Assembly (NCBI GenBank): GCA_026545225.1
Contig: CM048846.1
Location: 59,152,270 to 59,216,269, forward strand
Direction of reading: 5' to 3'
DNA from: Cornus controversa
Taxonomy: Eukaryota > Streptophyta > Magnoliopsida > Cornales > Cornaceae
DNA length: 64,000 nucleotides
Under the pieces are notes generated by a model. That model made no database searches. It was not told where the DNA came from and worked only from the letters and a program-made list of their open reading frames with translations. Positions 53,606-64,000 of this stretch are shown here, piece after piece. Made by a program: the position numbers and the translations under genes. The stretch's first letter is position 1. Each line of letters opens with the position of its first letter.

Positions 53606-56600
53606 CACACCCCGATTTCTGTCACCCAAAAACTGAGGGTGATTAAGATAATCAACCACACTTCGAAACCACAATCCTTCTTGGTATCATATTTTGATAC
53701 CATGATCTGATACCGTATCGTCACGCCCCGTTTCCCAACTCCAGGGGAACCGAGGGTGAATTTATCCATTAAGCCCTAATGAACATATTAACCTCTATTT
53801 ACCACAGAAGCTTAATCACATATAGACACATGTATATATACATATACAACTTAACATCAATTATTTCTAGCGGGCCTAAACCATATAACCCTTCAAATTG
53901 GTTTTATCCCACACTATGGATATGAAACTCCTTGTAAGTTTTTTATTATGGCCTAGAAATAGAAACATTGAAAAGAGGATTCAAAAATACTCAATTTCAA
54001 AAAATAGAATCATCTAATTTCAATTTGAAATGAAGAAGTTATGCCCATTAGAAGTTGGGCAGAATTTTGTCAATGCCTATTGTAAAAGAGCTCGAGTGCT
54101 TAAAAAAGGGATCGAGTGCTTTCACTCCTGAGGCTAAGCCTTTAAATCTTTTCCAATGGTGATCGAGCATCGTAAAAAGAGATTGAGCACTGTAAATATA
54201 GAAGATAAAATTATGTAACCTGTACATAGCCAATTTTCAACCTGACTTCAAATTCAAATATCTCACAAACCGTAAGTCCATGGACTTAAAATTTGGCATG
54301 TATCATCCTCAACCTGTCTAGTTTTCAACCCAATTTGAATCACCTAATAATTCAACTCATAAGCTGGATTACACACAAATCAATGGGCTTAGGCTAGATT
54401 TTAAAGTCTTGCACTAAAACATGCATATCTTACTCAATTTAAATCCAAAAAAGGTCCATGACTTATCAAATTGAAACTAATACAATTCTCCTACTATAAA
54501 TATAATTTTCATTAACACCTTGAATCTAAAATGGACACTTTTGGGCACGTGTCCCTTCAATTATCATTTCTTATACATCCTTTTCATTTCATTCCCAACT
54601 CACTTACTTGAGAAATGTCCATACATAAAGTTACAACATAAGAAGAGATCATAACTTTACATCCCATACATTCCAAAACTTAAGTTTGGTCCAAGAATAA
54701 ATCCCAACACATATGCATTCCAAGTTTATAGTCATTAGAGGATTTCATGCATAAGGTCCAAAAATGCTAAAAATCCTATCATAACTACAAATATATAATC
54801 AACGTGCCACAAGCCGACACGAATAGCCAAATATACAATATCCAAAATATATCAAAATTCTACAAAGAGCTTTACTTGGAAACTCAAGTCCCCTCTATCA
54901 TTGGCGCCTTATCTGTAAAAATAATTTTTTAAAAAGGGGTAAGCACTACGTCAGCTCAGTAGAGATACCCCAACCCACCTAATTGCCAACCTGACAGAAC
55001 CTATATGATGCATGTCACGACATTACATGTATCAATCAACACACATCATGTTTGTTCGCAACAATGCATATATATAAGAATGCATTAACACAACGCCTGC
55101 TTCACAATTTAAAATGAAAACATATCATACATTTATCTCCCTCTCGGACTCAACCCGATACCCTAGCATGATTCTTGGCCAACTATGCGACCTGAGACAC
55201 TTCCCACATAATTGTAAAATTCATCACCGAGTACCACACACTCCCAGGTGATTAGATAATTTTGGAATACGTTACCGAGTACCACGCACTCCAAGGTGAT
55301 TAAACCGATTAGAATTCATCATCGAGTACCACGCACTCCCAGGTGACCCAATCGTTGACCATCATCGAGTATTCATTGCTCCAAGTGAATAGGTTATTCT
55401 ACCACTTCTTTCCGTTCTCCTCACAACAGCCCTAAACATGTATTTCGATCATATAACGATCAAGTATTTAAAATTCATGCCTTATAATATATATGCTAAT
55501 TATAAAAGAACATAGCATGCATTTCATATTCACCAGTCCACACATATAATCACCTATATATGTAAACCCTAGCATAAGTCGCATATGCTCACAAAATTCA
55601 CATAAGCACATATTTGTCATGCTTCACCAATGCACACAATTTCTATACAAATATAGCATGCATTTAAATCACAAAATATCACATAACATAATTATGCTCA
55701 TTTTATACATTTCATAAAATTGCACAAAACCCTAACATATTAGTGTGCTTGCTTATTTTTTCCCCTCATTCACCACTCATATCATGCGCACTACCATAAA
55801 CACATCGATTGCTCTTAAGAAACTAAAGATAGATATAAATTGACCACATCCCACCCCTCTCACCATTCTTAAATATGCAATATACAACCCTAGCTCTCAC
55901 TGTTTCTCCCAAAACTCTAGAATCAACAATTAAATGAGCAAAGAAACCCCTACCTCAAAATCCAAACTTAGAAGTGGAAGACCCAAATTTTACCAAGCTT
56001 CAAAATCCTCCAACTGTGATTTTTCACTAATCAAATCGAAGATAAGAGTGAGGAGAACAACTTTTGTTCTTGGCTTTACCCTCAAATCTCACTTCTTGCC
56101 CCCAAATTATAGAGAAAATGAGAAAGAAAGAACTTGTAGAGAGAGAGTAAAAGTCGGATGTAGAGAGAGAGAGAGAGAAGTGAAAATCTAATCTCTTTTC
56201 TCTCTTTACACATATATATATCATATATATCCCCTTTTGCAACTAAACCCTCAATCTTTTTATAATTAGCTCTTTGTTATGGTCCATTTGCGCTTATTCA
56301 CAAATTAACCTTTCTTCTCTTTTCAAAACTTCACTTATGCCATTGAACTTACATCCATACCCCCCACACCCTTATCTAAAGTCCATAGTAAATTCCTAGG
56401 TTATTTGAACCCCTTTCTATTCCTCACCCGTAACGAAAAAATATAAAAAAGAAGTTCACCAAGGATGTTATTAAGCGATTAATCATGCTTAAAATTCAAT
56501 TAATCCTTAAAACACCTCCCAAACATGTTCTCCACACTTAAAACATGTTAAACACCACTCAAAATGCATTTATGACAATTACGATGTGAAAATGTAAAAT

Positions 56601-56627
56601 CGGCCAAAATTGGTCACGGTTTCTGCA
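53606..56627 (-). repeat. 5' LTR of the chromovirus
   Basis: The left boundary is TGTCACACCCCG (53606), preceded on the minus strand by ATGGTATTAGAGCACGAGG, a one-base variant of the tRNA-Met primer site. A similar boundary, GATACCG...TCACGCCCCG, occurs again near 53710-53735. The right boundary is TCTGCA at 56627. Units of the 45-bp array are at 55220-55390 (four, one fewer than in the other LTR). Confidence 0.75.
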
Positions 56628-57283
56628 TAAGGTGGCTGGGTTCGGTTCATGCATGGCTTAGTAGTCATGGATAGATGCTGAGAGGCTTGTGGGTCTTTGG
56701 TGATTTCATGGAGCTCATGGTTTGGGCAGTGGACATTTGGCAAAGAAGAAGGTGATGTATATACATATATATATATATGTATATACATATATCAATGGTG
56801 ATGGCACTTAGATAGAAGTGTTGGGCTTAGGCAGTGGATAGAATGGGCTATGTGCAAGTGGTTTTTAGTTTGTGCCAAGTGAATTCACAATGGGTTTTCA
56901 TGTTAGATCTTTGGGCTATGGTTGGTTGGTCTTGTTTGGGCCTCAGGATTTTTGGGTTGTTTAAATCTTGGATCAAAATTGTGTTTTGAATTGAGCTTCC
57001 ATTTAAATTGGGCCAAGCATAGGAATTAAAAGGAAAGAGAGTGGGTTTATATATGACTTTTACATAGGACTGGACTAGACTTGGTATAGACCGTTTTGCA
57101 GGCACAGGTACAGAAAAAGTGGGACCTAAGGCAAGTTGATTCTTACCTCTATCTCCTACGTATATATTTTTATTACATTGATTAACTTACATATGTTCCT
57201 TAATTTGATTATATATGGTTTATATATATATATAGGTGTATATATATGTATATATGTATTGTATATAGGTTGGATGTGAGGAT

Positions 57284-57350
<67 letters not shown>

Positions 57351-57677
57351 TATATATATATATATATATATATATGTTGGAAATGAAAGTATGATATTTT
57401 AAATACTTGTTTACATTGTGAAATGTATATGATGTATATGTTGGAAATGAAAGTACAATATTTTAAATGCTTGTTTATATTTTGATATGTATATGATGTA
57501 GGTGAACCCATGCACAGTATGTTAAATTATATATGTTTAGCTAAGTGTTTTTTCATATGCATAGGTGGACTTTATGCATAGATTAAATATATATGTGATT
57601 ATATATTGAGGTAGTAGTGAAAATGCATCCTAAATATGAATATAACATTGGTGAGCATTTGAAAAGTATGATTATGA
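56628..57677 (+). repeat. Chromovirus-type LTR sequence (+), left part
   Basis: AT-rich plus-strand sequence appears to continue at 61545 after a nested block. It contains a (TA)n(TG)n(TA)n microsatellite (57283-57375) and a 64-bp direct repeat (57374-57437 and 57438-57500, TGTTGGAAATGAAAGTA). A near-palindromic ATATAC...GTATAT stretch lies at 56756-56790. No protein coding was recognised. Confidence 0.5.
57283..57375. repeat. (TA)n(TG)n(TA)n compound microsatellite
   Basis: About 14 TA units, about 18 TG units and a second TA run follow each other with one interruption (TTTG near 57347). Confidence 0.95.
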
Positions 57678-58085
57678 TACTATAAGAAAAAAGTGCTTTA
57701 ACGACACGTTGGTCGTTACTGACCATGTCGTGAAAAGAGTAAATTTTTGACATGTAATGCAAGTCGTGAAAAGTCCCTAATAAACACTTCTAAAGTAGGT
57801 CGTTAAAAGGTATTATCTTTCACGACACGCCTTACAAGTCGTGAAAATTTTATACTAATGACTTGTTTGGTAAGTCGTCAAAAGATATTATTTGTAACAA
57901 CATTCCTTGTAAGTCGTGAAAAGCCCCTAATAACGACTTGTAAAGTAAGTCGTTAAAAGGTATTATCTTTCACAACAGGCCTCACAAGTTGTGCAAAGTT
58001 TGTTCTAATGACTTGTTCGGCAAGTTGTCAAAATATATTGTTTATAACAATATGCCTTGCAAGTCGTTAAAAGTTTCATTTTAAA
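57678..58085 (+). mobile_element. CACTA (En/Spm-type) transposon terminus
   Basis: The left end reads TACTATAAGAAAAAAGTGCT, one base from the canonical CACTA(T/C)AAGAAAAA. It is followed by many subterminal repeats of AAGTCGTGAAAAG and AAGTCGTTAAAAGG in both orientations, alternating with ACGACTTG. This pattern is typical of CACTA subterminal regions bound by transposase. No matching right terminus (CTTGTAGTG) is seen and no transposase is present. Confidence 0.83.
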
Positions 58086-58129
58086 AAATACAATAATAAT
58101 CCTTCTTTTTATGTTGCACTGTCTTCAAT

Positions 58130-60254
58130 GTGAAGAGGAAATACACACTACTTGCAAGACTATATATAAATATCATATGTATGGATATCGCCGTAGAGCG
58201 ACATGACATCCTAGCGACTGGCTACTCCTGTCTGGCAGCTGACATTGAGCGGCTCCAGCAGGGTTTTGAGGAGCACGTCCAGGTGACGCAGAGTCAGCTG
58301 GAGGGCATTAGATCGGACATTACATCTCTGCCACAGGGTCAGAGGGCGATTTTAGATTTGTTTCGAGCCTTCCGGCAGGACCTGTAGTTCCTGTTTGCCA
58401 GCCGTGCTTCCACTTCCACCTCTACTCCTCCCACCGAGCCACCACCACCACCACCCGCCCTAGACTAGCTGTATCTATTTGGATTGTCTGCTTTACTTTC
58501 TGTATTTTTTTTTCTTTGTTTTTGATAGGCCATGTTGGCCATGTTAGTTTTGTGTATTCCGCATGCATGTACACTTTGTACTGAAACTCATTTTTATATA
58601 TATGGAATGCAGTTATCCTTTCTTTTATACCATGTGTTATATTTTCTGTCTTTATTTTTACTTTCTGCCAATATCAATGCTCTCTCTCTACTTTGACTAT
58701 GTATGTAGTACCACTTGCCTAATTGTTATATGCGATTCAGTTGATGATTTTTGTTTATTACTGCCCGATTTCAATTCTCGATACTGTTGAGATTGTTTCA
58801 ATGCAGTATGGCGTTAATAAAGAAAGGCAGCCCCTTTGCATGCTATACGTTAGCGTGCTTGGATAGTCAATATCTTATCGCATAGACCTCTTAGTCAATT
58901 GGGAAACACCAGTTCAGAGTCTTGGATGTGCATTGATCTCGACCTTATCCGCTTGTCCATCATTCTTTGATTATGTTCTTTTTATCTACTTTTTGTTCCA
59001 ATTAATGCTCGTGGTATCTAGTTGGTGTTCCGTGCAGGTTTTTCTCATTTCCAATATGACCGCCAGTATTGGAATGCCATTTTTGTCGCGTTCTGCAATC
59101 CCGGTAAATTCTTTCCTTGTTCTTCTTGTACAAACATTGAGGACAATGTTGCGTCTAAGTTTGGGGGTGCGGTATGCTATACCACTTGCATATGCATGCA
59201 ATGTTCAGTCTTTATATTGATTGTCATTGTAGAACAAGTTTCTTTTCTTGATATTTTTGCATGCTTGCTATGATGTCTTGCTTTTTAAAGGAAGATCATT
59301 CGAATAAATGTCCGAGGTAAATGCAACAGGTAGTTAAGAACTTTAACATTGTAAATACACGCACTTTTGCAAGCTATGTAATAGGCTAGAACGGTCTACA
59401 TTTTTGTCTAATTATGAGCACATACAGTTCTTGCCCTAAATTTGTCCTTAACTGCACAAATTCGCACACATACAATTTAAATTGTGGGGTATAAGTCTGA
59501 TGGAGAATTTTATAAATTTCTGTTTTTATTCGAACAACTTAGAGAATAAGTTCTTCCAGTTGTTATAAAAAAAATTATAAAATAAATGCAATAAGCCTTC
59601 TCACTCAATAAACAGGATCTCTATGCCTCAAAGTAGGGAGTATTCACGTATAAGTGTGCAAGGTTGAGCAATAAGAAGCGGGTGGCTTGCTTAAGCTCAT
59701 CGCCTTGCAAGCTTGGTTATTAAGTCCGAGGGGTGTTTCTTCACCAAATGCCCTAAAACCAATTGGTTTGGGAGTCATTGGCCCAATGCCGCTACATGGG
59801 CTTGCAAGAAAGCAAAAAGAGCTAAGCATTGCACGGTCATCCGCACATGAGCAATCATGAATGTTTTGTGTTAATGAACAACAGTGTCGAACCGTTTCAA
59901 TGAGTTTTTCTTTTAAAAGCAGATTTGTTCTTCTTCTTCTCCAAATATGACAAAGTCATGCGTTAGAATGCATGTTCACTTTTCAAAGAGGATTTTGGGG
60001 TCGAAATCGGTATGTTTGTTCGGACTGGCCATTATGTGGGGACCGTCATTTATTTTTAGCTTGTGAAAGTCCATTTTTGCTAATGACCGCATAGTTCTGT
60101 AATACTTGTTGCATTTGCCAAATGTGAAATGAACGGATGATCGCCCTTTATCTAGTTGATGACTGAGCATGGTTAAATTTTTGTATAAGATAGTTAATTT
60201 CATTTTTGTAATATTGCATTGCTAAGGGAATAGCAATATGTAAGTTTGGAGGTG
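58130..60254 (+). mobile_element. 3' internal region of an Athila-type element
   Basis: A short open frame (58178-58387, 'ERLQQGFEEHVQVTQSQLEG') and a proline-rich stretch (about 58430-58465) are of unknown function. Then follows ACATTGAGGACAATGTTGCG ... AAGTTTGGGGGTG (about 59137-59168), a phrase typical of Athila 3' regions. The segment 59715-59850 is similar to 62432-62560. A purine tract TAAGTTTGGAGGTG (60241-60254) precedes the 3' LTR. The gag-pol part is missing. Confidence 0.7.
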
Positions 60255-61544
60255 TGATAAGTGTTCAATTTTATGCATTTGAACCCTCTTTATTGCATAT
60301 GTTAGTCCCGCTTCTATGTTTTTCCGAGATATGTTTACGGTATTTTGAGTTCGATTGATCGAGATCTTGAGTTCAATTGATCGAAATCTCGATCAATCGA
60401 GATTCCAATCTCGATTGATCGAGATTCTGTAGAGCCACTTGCCCACTTGCTCACCTGCTCTCCCACTTGCAACAAAATCCCCCTTTTTGCACGACTTAGG
60501 GGGATTGTCTGACTTGAACAAGACCTTTGGGGACCTTCTTAATATAGTTGGTATATATATATTGATATATATATATATATATATTTATGGTGGGCCCCAA
60601 GGTTGAAAAGGAGGCCATAAAGCACAAAAAGAGGCCATTCTCTGATATCTCTCACACACATCAGATTACACAAGGAGAGACATTCGGGAGAGGAGAAGAA
60701 GGAGCTGAACCAGACCTTGAAGCTCTATTTTCTTTATCAATAGAAGAGTGCAAGGCAGCCATGAGCAACTAACTTCTATACTAGGGTGTTGTTGAAGCCC
60801 CTAGCTATATAAATTTGTTCATTGTTGTAGCATTTTGGGATTTGTTTTTAAATGTTGATTATTTAGCCTAGTGACCATGTACACTAATACATCTCTTTTA
60901 TATATTCATTTGATTTTGGTTTTATTCTTGTCTTAAAGTAGAATCTATCTTGTGAATGCACAACATTTGTTTCTTTCACAAGAAGGGCAATTGATGGCTA
61001 AGTAATGGTACTTTAAATGTATGTGGTGTGCTTGCTTGTATAAATCATGCCAAGATAAGGTAGTTTGGATGCATGTAGGTTCACTTAGAAAGTAGGGTAA
61101 TTAGTTAGGTTGAAGAACTGTGCTTGTTGAAGATGGATTATGATAGGTTGGCACACACATTAATCTTTTGATATGTCATTGAGGTCACAAGTCTAATGAC
61201 ATTGTTAGGCATTTAATTTATGAATCCCAAGCTTGCTACACTTATGAACATGTGAATGGCTAGTGGTGAAAACCACCCCTAATTCTCTCTCCCAACTTTT
61301 ACTCTTTAAATTTATTGTTATTACATTCATGCAATAGTTTTATAAACAAAACTCAAAACCTTCTTTTTAGGATTAAAGTGGAAGTAATCTTTCTTTAAGA
61401 CAATTACGACTAGTCCTCGTGGGATCGATACCCTCTATATAGAACCGTATATACAAAGATTCGTGCTCTTGCGAGTGGTTAAATTATATTTTGATAAAAG
61501 GGGCAAAAATAAGCTTACAATATAATTCAAGTTTAGCCACATCA
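60255..61544 (+). repeat. 3' LTR of the Athila-type element
   Basis: The LTR starts TGATAAGTGTTCAATT at 60255 and ends CCACATCA at 61544 (1290 bp). It is the same family as the solo LTR at 51972-53402 but in opposite orientation and somewhat shorter. It carries the palindromic CGATTGATCGAG motifs (60355-60435) and an (AT)n run (60570-60585). Confidence 0.9.
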
Positions 61545-62192
61545 ATATGCTAAGTACGTATGCATCCACATTGCATATATGGGAGGTTGTGGAAAAATTA
61601 ATGCAAAAGAAGTGCACGGGACTGATATGTTGATATATTCAAGTTTATATGTTCATATGTGCTAGGATTGACATATGCATTGTTGGTTCATGTATGCTAG
61701 GAAGAGTAAGATTTTAAATATTGTGATATATTTAAATGTATTTATTTTTGAGAATATGTGAGGATCGACCTACTACAGTAGTGATAGTATGGTTTGACAA
61801 ACATTGTTGAACTTTTGAGCTCACACCCCCAAAATTTTACAGGTATTGCTGATGACACGGAATCAGTTAGGGACTGATAGTACCAGTTGTAGAGGTAGTG
61901 AACAAATTTCTTAGAATTTAATGTATGTCTAGGATATTGGATAGATGTTTTACATTTGGATTAAATGTATTAGACATTTTTATGTTAGGTAGACTCTCCC
62001 AATTGTATATTTGATTAATGTATGAATGATGGATATTCAGGATCTGATTTATTTAAATTAGAGATATATAATTTTCTTGATAAAAATAGAAAATTGGGAT
62101 TGTATGATCAGGTTGTAATTATTGTGAGTGTGATATCTCAGAGTTCACACCTCAGTTCTCGGCACTCGGGAATCGGGGCGTGACATTTACAT
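61545..62192 (+). repeat. Chromovirus-type LTR sequence (+), right part
   Basis: This is probably the continuation of 56628-57677. It ends GGGAATCGGGGCGTGACA at 62192, the usual 3' end of Tekay-type LTRs. On the minus strand this matches the TGTCACACCCCG boundary of the chromovirus at 53606. No primer site follows. Confidence 0.55.
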
Positions 62193-62727
62193 TTTGTTAA
62201 TGTCCAATTTGAGTTAGAGAACCTTTAGAATAGATGTCCTTGGCATGATTGTTTAAAAAAATTAAAAAATAAAAAATAAAAGAAAAAATATATAAATGTA
62301 TGTTGCAATTCAACCTTCTTACTAAGCAACCGGGCCCCTTGCCCTAGTAATCATTGAGTGTTCGTGCCAAAAGTGAAGGGTTCGGAAAAATAAATAAATT
62401 ATAAAATGACTCGTTTGAATTCAAAACCTAGTAGACTTGAGCTATTAAGTCCTTTGGGGTGTCTTTTCACCTAATGCCCTAAAATCATTTGATTTGGGAG
62501 CCATTGACCTAAAGTTTGTTACATGGGTTTTCTAGAAAGAATAATGAATTTAAACATTGCATATTCATTTGAAAAAAAAATCATTCATGTTTTATTTTTG
62601 TGTGTTCATGCCTTGGTAATTATATTTAGAAGGGGATTCTAATGATTTGAAGATGTTGCAATTTGCATATAAGAGTATGGTTAAGCCACATGTTTGGATG
62701 TAAGTTCACTTTCATAAGGAGGCTAGG
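62193..62727. other. Repeat remnant related to the Athila 3' region
   Basis: Bases 62432-62560 resemble 59715-59850 (CTATTAAGTCCTTTGGGGTG, CCTAATGCCCTAAAA, TTTGGGAGCCATTG). The rest is A-rich with no other recognised feature. Confidence 0.55.
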
Positions 62728-63003
62728 TGATGAACCTAAAGGGGGAGGGGGTGAATAGGTTCTTTGATTTTTCTTCCTAATAACGCAGATTTGGCTGTAC
62801 AATCCAATCACATATTTTGACACACTTGTTTATAGAGGAAAATCCCAGGGTGGGGTTAAAAACCTCTTCAAACTGAGTTCCACTATGTCTGAAAGGGTAG
62901 TACAGTAATTTTTCAATCACTCTCTCACTCACCCAACTCACCACATAGTCACTCCAGCTCTCAACCCAATTCACAGCCTCCCTAGCCCTAAACCACTCTC
63001 GCC
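62728..63003. repeat. Copia-LTR-like repeat, copy 2
   Basis: This is the second copy of the repeat at 41501-41777, starting TGATGAACCTAAAGGGGGAG, in the same orientation. The following 63004-63440 (Ser/Thr-type simple sequence) holds no recognised gene. Confidence 0.75.
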
Positions 63004-63529
63004 AATTCTCACAACAACTTTTTCGCTCTCAACCCAGCCCAGGCTTCCCAAAGCCCAAGCTATCTCTCACCAATCTCACCACAATCATTCACACTCCTAC
63101 TGTCCAAAGTATCCCAATACTTGGACTATACATAATGAAAGTGGAGTCAGCTCGATGTAGTAAACAATAAGTCTTCAAGCTTTGATAGTAGATCTTCAAG
63201 GTCCATCTTGATAATGCTAAAAAGGCCACTTGACTTCTTGGTAGATAATGACCCTTGAACTTCTTCAAAGATAGGCTTCAATGCGAATAATTTTGAATGA
63301 AATTTCCAAGGTCTTGTAAACAACTGCTTTAACTATGAATCTCTTTCCCAGCTATTCAAGCTTCCATTTAGCTTGTTACATTTACTTTAAACAACAGTCT
63401 TCACATTGCTTGTCTTGATACCTACTCTTAAACACAAGCATAACTGTGACTAGAGTAGAAGTTAGTAGCATAAGCAGTTCAAAAGATAGATATCATAGGT
63501 ACTATTTAAATCTCAAAAATAGCATTTCT

Positions 63530-63910
63530 AGAACAACAAATCAACAATTCCGAATCCACAAAACAGCAATTTTGAATAAGCAATATACAATTCCAAATCA
63601 GCATTTATTAATTCCCCATCAGCATATATCAATTCCAAATCAACAAATATCAATTCCAAATTAGCATATACACTTTCAGCAATTCAACATAAATACTTGA
63701 GCAAATCAGCATAAACATTTTCAGCAAATTATGTTTCAGCAAAATGATTTCTACAATTCTAATTCAACGAAGTGATTTCTGTAATTCTAATTCAACAAAG
63801 TGATTTCAAAATTGTATTTCAGCAAACATGATTTTTGTAATTTATAGTCCAACAAAAATGATTTCAGTGATTATAACTTTAGCAATTTTAAACTCAACAT
63901 AAGATAATCA
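63530..63910. repeat. Degenerate tandem repeat (AATTCCAAATCAGCA and related)
   Basis: Units of about 20-28 bases recur with drift. Early units have AATTCCAAATCA(G/A)CA[T/A]ATATC; later units have CAGCAAAATGATTTCT[A/G][C/T]AATTCTAATTCAAC. It is probably part of a long copia LTR. It is not coding. Confidence 0.75.
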
Positions 63911-64000
63911 AAAATCCAAGTAATCGAACACTTTGGGACTCACAGATTCAAGGCTAAACACATAAACAGGGTCAAACAATTCTTTATCCAACCTAAATAA

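Larger units (their letters stand above)
45555..56627 (-). mobile_element. Ty3/gypsy chromovirus (Tekay/Del type)
   Basis: LTR sequences at 45555-47263 and 53606-56627 flank a minus-strand gag-pol: gag 51900, protease, RT, RNase H, integrase, chromodomain-like end near 47290. The polypurine tract (AAGGAGGGGAGG on the minus strand) precedes the left LTR. Its left part is missing relative to the right LTR (1.7 kb versus 3.0 kb). A solo LTR is inserted at 51972-53402. All open frames are interrupted. Confidence 0.9.

Noticed and set aside
57209..57511. 100-codon minus-strand frame rich in Tyr, Ile, His and Thr
   Set aside because: It is the translation of a (TA)n(TG)n microsatellite.
57678..61544. 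Complete CACTA transposon that captured an Athila element
   Set aside because: No inverted partner terminus or 3-bp duplication was seen at the right side; the right edge matches an LTR end instead.
1..64000. CRISPR array, operon or prokaryotic defence system
   Set aside because: No regular short repeats with unique spacers and no prokaryotic gene layout occur; the DNA is eukaryotic and transposon-rich.

Overview
This window is nuclear DNA from a flowering plant, most likely a woody eudicot. No organellar, bacterial or viral genome is present. The evidence is dense nested LTR retrotransposons with plant-type primer-binding sites, plant L1-type LINEs with DUF4283-type ORF1, tRNA-derived SINEs, hAT and CACTA DNA elements, and one plant gene with canonical GT-AG introns. 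The species cannot be named from this sequence.

The one credible host gene lies on the minus strand. It encodes a phospholipase-D-superfamily protein of the PLD3/PLD4 type. Three exons are visible: exon 1 at 35716-35890 (start codon and signal peptide), exon 2 at 22529-22733, and exon 3 at 6219-6420 (first HKD motif and GS dipeptide). The splice phases match and the exons join into 194 uninterrupted codons. The introns are about 13.0 kb and 16.1 kb and hold most of the transposons in the left half. The 3' part of the gene, with the second HKD motif, must lie left of position 1. A decayed tandem copy of exon 3 sits at 5762-5946. Next to it is a truncated U6 snRNA copy fused to a tRNA-derived SINE.

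Layout: 1-5235 Ty1/copia (+), entered inside its 5' LTR. 5342-5500 SINE/U6 chimera (-). 5501-6420 duplicated exon region. 6581-19141 copia (-) that hosts a LINE 3' end, an LTR-like block with a SINE, a PDS5-derived retrocopy fused to unidentified coding sequence, and a near full-length LINE (11374-17522). 19379-22150 decayed copia (+). 22529-22733 exon 2. 23602-26371 deleted copia with a tandemly duplicated LTR. 26664-33800 copia (-) with a LINE in one LTR and a hAT MITE in its integrase region. 35716-35890 exon 1 and promoter.

To the right of the gene: 36290-40065 Ty3/gypsy Tat-type (+). 40066-41500 copia (-). 41880-45550 Athila-type 5' region (+), rearranged. 45555-56627 Tekay/Del-type chromovirus (-) with a 1.43-kb solo LTR (51972-53402, TSD CCCAT) in its leader. 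56628-62192 chromovirus LTR sequence (+) interrupted by a CACTA terminus and the 3' half of an Athila-type element. 62728-64000 copia-LTR-like repeat and low-complexity DNA.

Every transposon reading frame examined carries stops, frameshifts or lost catalytic residues, so none looks autonomous. I found no convincing new biological system. The most unusual items are the PLD3-like gene stretched by about 29 kb of nested transposons, the U6-SINE chimera, and the PDS5 fusion retrocopy. All assignments come from reading the sequence and from remembered family motifs; no database search was run.
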